NCBI RefSeq assembly: GCF_003206135.1
Contig: NZ_PZJT01000012.1
Coordinates: 1-64,000, forward strand
Length of the DNA stretch: 64,000 nt
Origin: Salinicola salarius
Lineage (GTDB): Bacteria; Pseudomonadota; Gammaproteobacteria; Pseudomonadales; Halomonadaceae
Direction: 5' to 3'
Below, one piece after another: positions 60,612-64,000 of this stretch. The notes under the pieces are model-generated. The model was not told the DNA's origin. It ran no database searches and worked only from the letters and a program-made list of their open reading frames with translations. The translations under genes were made by a program, and so were the position numbers. Each line of letters begins with the position of its first letter. Within the stretch, counting starts at the first letter, position 1.

Positions 60612-62129
60612 ATGCAACTCGAAGATATCGTCAAGAAGATCCTCCAGGCCCGCGTCTACGAGGCGGCCCGGGAGACTCCGATTTCCCCGCTACCTGCCCT
60701 TTCTCGCCGCTTTTCCAACCGTATTCTGATCAAGCGCGAAGACCTGCAGCCGGTCTTTTCGTTCAAGATTCGCGGCGCCTACAACAAGATGGCGCAACTG
60801 AGCGATGAGCAGAAGGCCAGGGGGGTGATCGCCGCCTCCGCCGGTAACCACGCCCAGGGCCTGGCGATGGCGGCGAAGCAGATGGGGGTCAAGGCCGTCA
60901 TCGTGATGCCCCGTGTCACGCCGGATATCAAGGTGTCCGCGGTGCGCGGCTGGGGGGCCAAGGTGGTGCTCCGGGGCGATGCCTTCGGCGAAGCGTTGAG
61001 CCACGCCCGAGAGCTGATCGCCGAGCATGGCTATACCTACATTCCGCCCTACGACGATTTCGATGTGATCGCCGGCCAGGGCACCGTGGCCATGGAGATT
61101 CTGCGCCAGCACTCCGGCCCGCTCGACGCGATCTTCGTGCCGGTGGGCGGCGGTGGCCTGCTGGCCGGTGTCGCGGCCTATATCAAGTATCTGCGTCCGG
61201 AGGTCAAGGTGTTCGGCGTCGAGGCCGAAGACTCCGCCTGCCTCAAGGCGGCATTGGAAGCCGGGGAGCGGGTGACGCTGGATCAGGTCGGCGTGTTTGC
61301 CGAAGGGGTCGCGGTGGCCCAGATCGGCGAGGCGCCGTTCGAAATCCTGCGCCATCATGTCGATGGCGTGATCACCGTCAACACCGATGAGATGTGTGCC
61401 GCGGTCAAGGATATCTTCGATGATACGCGGGCCGTGTCGGAGACCTCCGGCGCGCTTTCGCTGGCGGGGTTGAAGAAATACGTGCAGCAGACCCAGGCGC
61501 GGGATCAGGCGCTGATGTGCATCAATTCCGGCGCCAACATCAATTTCGACCGTCTGCAGCACGTCGCCGAGCGTACCGAGCTGGGCGAACAGCGCGAGGC
61601 GATTCTGGCGGTGCAGATTCCCGAACGGCCAGGCAGCTTCAAGCAGTTCTGCCGCGTGATCGGCCGGCGGATGGTCACCGAGTTCAACTATCGCTACGCC
61701 GATCCCGAAGGCGCGCACATCTTCGTCGGCGTGCAGGTCAAGCCGGGCGGGGAGGATCGCGAGGAGGTCATTCGCCGGCTGCGCGAGGCGGACTATCCGG
61801 TCGAGGATCTCACCGACAACGAGCTGGCCAAGCTCCACATTCGCCATCTGGGCGGCGGTCGGCCCAGGGAACGCTTCGAGGAAGAGGCCTATCGCTTCGA
61901 GTTCCCCGAGCGCCCCGGTGCGCTGATGAACTTCCTTACTCACTTGCCGGCGGACTGGAACATCTCGCTGTTCCACTATCGCAACCACGGCGCCGCCTAC
62001 GGCCGGGTGCTGGTCGGGTTGCAGATGCCCAATGGTGACCGCGCCCATGCCGAGGAGCATTTCGACCGGATCGGCTATCGCTACTGGAAAGAGACCGATA
62101 ATACGGCTTACCGGATGTTCATGGCGTAG
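60612..62129 (+). CDS. ilvA: Biosynthetic threonine ammonia-lyase
   Basis: Deaminates threonine to 2-oxobutanoate, the first step of isoleucine synthesis. The 505 residues comprise a PLP domain (Schiff-base lysine in [33 protein letters not shown]) and, from about residue 335, two ACT-like regulatory domains ([20 protein letters not shown] and [19 protein letters not shown]). These bind isoleucine and valine, so the enzyme is allosterically controlled. AGGA precedes the ATG at 60612. A hairpin with a T tract follows 90 bp after the stop. Confidence 0.97.
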   Translation: MQLEDIVKKILQARVYEAARETPISPLPALSRRFSNRILIKREDLQPVFSFKIRGAYNKMAQLSDEQKARGVIAASAGNHAQGLAMAAKQMGVKAVIVMPRVTPDIKVSAVRGWGAKVVLRGDAFGEALSHARELIAEHGYTYIPPYDDFDVIAGQGTVAMEILRQHSGPLDAIFVPVGGGGLLAGVAAYIKYLRPEVKVFGVEAEDSACLKAALEAGERVTLDQVGVFAEGVAVAQIGEAPFEILRHHVDGVITVNTDEMCAAVKDIFDDTRAVSETSGALSLAGLKKYVQQTQARDQALMCINSGANINFDRLQHVAERTELGEQREAILAVQIPERPGSFKQFCRVIGRRMVTEFNYRYADPEGAHIFVGVQVKPGGEDREEVIRRLREADYPVEDLTDNELAKLHIRHLGGGRPRERFEEEAYRFEFPERPGALMNFLTHLPADWNISLFHYRNHGAAYGRVLVGLQMPNGDRAHAEEHFDRIGYRYWKETDNTAYRMFMA

Positions 62130-62220
62130 ACCCGTGGAGACCACAGCGATAAGCCATCGACCGTCAGTGCTCATCACGGAATCGGGCAATGGCTTCGCGC
62201 AGAGTCTCGAGTCGTTGCAA

Positions 62221-62269
62221 AAGGTTGAAATGGACGCTGAAAGTGCCTGAAATCCAATTCAGCCTTTTT
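62221..62269 (+). terminator. Probable Rho-independent terminator after ilvA
   Basis: Arms 62221-62234 and 62253-62266 pair at about 12 of 14 positions around an 18-base loop, followed by TTTTT. The stem is imperfect. Apart from this and the promoter at 62328, the 279-bp gap after ilvA shows nothing else. Confidence 0.65.
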
Positions 62270-62327
62270 GTGTAAATGCCGATACTGTTGGGTAACGAAA
62301 AAGGTGTCATCTGGGCCGGAAACGCTC

Positions 62328-62356
62328 TTGTCAAGATTTTGGCCTGACCCTATAGT
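62328..62356 (+). promoter_or_regulatory. Sigma-70 promoter of the 31-residue membrane peptide gene
   Basis: A TTGTCA hexamer (62328-62333), exactly 17 bp of spacer, and TATAGT (62351-62356). Transcription should start near 62363, giving a leader of about 45 bases before the small gene. Confidence 0.75.
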
Positions 62357-62408
62357 CGTGCGCGTCGCTGCGGGGGGCAGCGGCCGAACCCAACGCAGCG
62401 GAGTCGAC

Positions 62409-62504
62409 ATGAAACGCAAGCCCGACTTGGTAATGGCATTGGTATTGATCTTCGGTGTGGGCGTGGTGGCAACGGGCTACGCGCAGACATTGCTGGGCGC
62501 TTGA
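62409..62504 (+). CDS. Small single-pass membrane protein (31 residues)
   Basis: A 31-residue peptide: a basic start (MKRKPD) followed by one hydrophobic helix (LVMALVLIFGVGVVATGYA) and a short tail QTLLGA. It could be a small inner-membrane protein; the helix has a small-residue face (GxGxxxTG) suited to helix packing. A signal peptide is less likely because almost nothing would remain after cleavage. GGAG lies 6 bases before the ATG and a good sigma-70 promoter upstream, so expression is well supported. Function unknown. Confidence 0.72.
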   Translation: MKRKPDLVMALVLIFGVGVVATGYAQTLLGA

Positions 62505-62667
62505 GACCCGTAATCACTCGAGATCGTCTGGCGCATGGCCGTCAGGCTGTCATCGTGTGACGAAGAGAGCGAGGCCATGGGGTGTGGCTGGAGACGGCCG
62601 GTAGCGGAAACGCTGCCGGCCGTCGTCGTTTGCGGGGTTGGCCTGGCCTCTCGAGCGTCGCCGATCC

Positions 62668-63345
62668 TCAGCGTCCTGGCTTGACGATCCGCCGGTCGCT
62701 GACGATCGCATCCAGCGGCACATCCCAACTGGCCACGGGGAGCGAGCCGACGCGCTGGCAGTCGTGGGCGAGCCCGATCAGGCGCGGCCTGGGGCGCCGG
62801 TGACGGACGAAGGCAAAAGTGCGGTCGTAGAAACCGCCCCCCATGCCGATCCGCTGGCCGTCGTCGTCGAATCCCACCAACGGCAGCAGAACCATATCCA
62901 GCGCCCAGGCCGGCAGCCGGTTGGCGCGATGGGCGCCGAAGCGGGTATCCGGCTCGGCGATGCCGAAGCGATTTCGCGTCATCCGCGTGCCGGCGTGATA
63001 GCGCACGAACCACAGCCGGTTGTCGGATAGCGGGCGCAGTACCGGGAGATAGACATGCGCGCGGCGGGCAACCAGCCAGTCGATCAGCGGTCGCGGATCG
63101 ATCTCGCCATCGTTGGGCAGATACAGCGCCACGCGTCGGGCGCGCTGCAGCTCGGGCAGGTCTCTGAGGCGGCGACAGAGTTCGCGGGAAGCCAGGCGTC
63201 GTTGATGCGGGGTCAGGGCGCGTCGGCGTCGACGCAGTTCGCGACGCAGCTCGCGTCTATCGAGGCTGCCACTGGCGTTCGACTCGCCGATCGGCGTCGT
63301 CGTGGCGGTCCTGGCAGATTCGGTGGTGATCGTTGCGGTGGTCAT
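62668..63345 (-). CDS. ygfA: 5-formyltetrahydrofolate cyclo-ligase
   Basis: Converts 5-formyl-THF to 5,10-methenyl-THF with ATP. The 225 residues include RRELRRELRRRRRALTPHQR near residue 35, YLPNDGEIDPRPLIDWL, and the signature MVLLPLVGFDDDGQRIGMGG followed by FYDRTF. The 30-residue serine/threonine-rich N-terminal extension is unusual, so the true start could lie downstream. It is directly behind the 6S RNA gene, the conserved ssrS-ygfA arrangement, and is probably co-transcribed with it. Confidence 0.93.
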   Translation of the reverse strand: MTTATITTESARTATTTPIGESNASGSLDRRELRRELRRRRRALTPHQRRLASRELCRRLRDLPELQRARRVALYLPNDGEIDPRPLIDWLVARRAHVYLPVLRPLSDNRLWFVRYHAGTRMTRNRFGIAEPDTRFGAHRANRLPAWALDMVLLPLVGFDDDGQRIGMGGGFYDRTFAFVRHRRPRPRLIGLAHDCQRVGSLPVASWDVPLDAIVSDRRIVKPGR

Positions 63346-63361
63346 CTTGAACGACAAGAGA

Positions 63362-63543
63362 GTTCCCCAGAGTGCCGCTGTCATTCTGGCCCTGAACCTA
63401 TTGGTTCAAGGTGGGTGGCCGCAGGCAAGCCTTCAGGCTTTCCGTCGCGCGGACATGCACACGGGCCTGCCTAGCATTTGGCCCCCTGGGTACTGCGCAT
63501 AGGCTCGAGGGACTTGTAATGACTGGCGCACACTCCAGGAAAC
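63362..63543 (-). ncRNA. ssrS: 6S RNA
   Basis: The RNA that binds sigma-70 RNA polymerase in stationary phase and serves as template for short pRNAs. On the minus strand the 5' end GTTTCCTGGAGTG pairs with the 3' end CACTCTGGGGAAC, forming the closing stem. Internal blocks CCAGTC...CCCTCGAGCC and CCTTGAACCAATAGGTTCAG match the E. coli 6S RNA. The length, about 182 nt, is close to the E. coli value, and it sits directly upstream of ygfA. Ends are approximate. Confidence 0.93.
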
Positions 63544-63549
63544 CCCACT

Positions 63550-63578
63550 ATCGTAGCAGAGCGACCCTTTTTGCCCAA
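63550..63578 (-). promoter_or_regulatory. Sigma-70 promoter of ssrS
   Basis: Read on the minus strand: TTGGGC (63573-63578), 17 bp, TACGAT (63550-63555). The predicted start, about 7 bp further, matches the 5' end of the 6S closing stem. Confidence 0.82.
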
Positions 63579-63607
63579 TGACGGATTGAGGTACTCGGGA
63601 AAGTTTT

Positions 63608-63874
63608 AGGGTCTGTTGACGTTTCAGCGCGAACCGCGTTGCTGCGCCAAATGGCGCCAGGCCAGGCGCGGGATGTAGAGAAGGGTGGTTCCCTTTTCCA
63701 ATCCCGCAACGCCGCATGGCGCCATTTGCCGCGCAACCCGAAGGGCCGGGCCAGTTTTTGCACGGTGCTGCGTTATTCGTCGTTCATTTGGAATGACCAA
63801 ACTACGCTCCTCACGCCTTGCCCCGCACAAAAACTGGCTCCGGCGCGGCCGTGCATGAAACGTCAACAGACCCT
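63608..63874. repeat. Full-length 267-bp TA-flanked miniature inverted-repeat element
   Basis: Perfect 18-bp terminal inverted repeats (63608-63625 and 63857-63874; AGGGTCTGTTGACGTTTC) flanked by TA on both sides, as left by IS630/Tc1 or some IS5 transposases. It has no transposase. A subterminal inverted pair (aaatggcgcca at 63649, tggcgccattt at 63716) lies inside. An 80-codon open frame on the minus strand is probably just a passage through the repeat. It separates zapA from the ssrS promoter. The two short copies at 2005 and 57824 match its right and left ends. Confidence 0.85.
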
Positions 63875-63885
63875 AGGGGAAAGCT

Positions 63886-64000
63886 TCAGGGGGAAGGGGT
63901 CTTCTGATCGGGTTCGCCCACCTTGGCCAGCGCGCGTTCGAGCCTCTCGCTCAGGTCGCTCAGGCTCTGTTCGCCGGCACGATGAGAGTCCAGCGCCGTC
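63886..64000 (-). CDS. zapA: C-terminal end of probable cell-division protein ZapA (cut by window edge)
   Basis: The minus strand reads 38 codons from the window edge to a TGA at 63886-63888, ending SLSDLSERLERALAKVGEPD plus a short polar tail. The amphipathic helix fits the C-terminal coiled coil of ZapA, which cross-links FtsZ filaments. The main support is position: zapA-ssrS-ygfA is a conserved order in gammaproteobacteria. The stop codon is 11 bp from the miniature element. Confidence 0.6.
   Translation of the reverse strand, partial: TALDSHRAGEQSLSDLSERLERALAKVGEPDQKTPSP

Noticed and set aside
63624..63866. An 80-codon open frame on the minus strand
   Set aside because: It lies wholly inside the 267-bp repeat element and looks like chance translation of a repeat.

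Overview
The window comes from a GC-rich gammaproteobacterium, most likely a halophile of the Halomonadaceae (Halomonas/Salinicola/Chromohalobacter relatives). This is an inference from protein content, high GC, a fused glucosylglycerol-phosphate synthase/phosphatase (an osmolyte enzyme), and gammaproteobacterial synteny (rpmH-rnpA-yidC-mnmE facing dnaA-dnaN-recF-gyrB; zapA-ssrS-ygfA).

It covers the replication origin and about 55 kb to its right. Positions 1-8667 run leftward: ggpPS (cut by the window edge), an MFS carrier, a lipoate ligase-like protein, mnmE, yidC, rnpA, rpmH. At 8668-9273 lies the probable oriC with at least four perfect DnaA boxes. Then dnaA, dnaN, recF and gyrB run rightward. 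A glucose-type ABC importer (gtsABCD) follows, then a GABA/amino-acid module (divergent MocR regulator, APC permease, gabT), then elaA, a serine/threonine dehydratase and an aldehyde dehydrogenase.

From 29.09 to 33.93 kb there are six 16-bp parS-type palindromes, all between genes (asmA-like, gmhB, nadE, pncC, glyS). This looks like the chromosomal centromere, 20-25 kb from oriC. parA and parB are not in the window and do not follow mnmE, where they often sit.

From 37 to 56.5 kb is an LPS-core island: hldD, waaF, several glycosyltransferases, an uncharacterised ParB/Srx-like protein, an OpgB-like sulfatase-fold enzyme, ddl, waaE, a PbgA/LapC-type LPS regulator, kdkA, an OpsX-type heptosyltransferase, hldE and waaA. 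KdkA plus OpsX points to an inner core with one phosphorylated Kdo, as in Haemophilus. The island also holds an AT-rich GT25 gene next to an IS3 relic, and a decayed GT90 gene.

The right end holds an HDAC-family deacetylase, a D-2-hydroxyacid dehydrogenase, a CBS protein, rpiA, ilvA, a 31-residue membrane peptide with a strong promoter, ygfA, 6S RNA (ssrS) and the end of a probable zapA. A TA-flanked miniature inverted-repeat element occurs three times (2.0, 57.8 and 63.6 kb). The full 267-bp copy is inserted between zapA and the 6S RNA promoter. I saw no tRNA, rRNA, CRISPR array or prophage. No computation was run: all homology calls rest on motifs and family knowledge, and start sites were chosen from ribosome-binding sites and family lengths.
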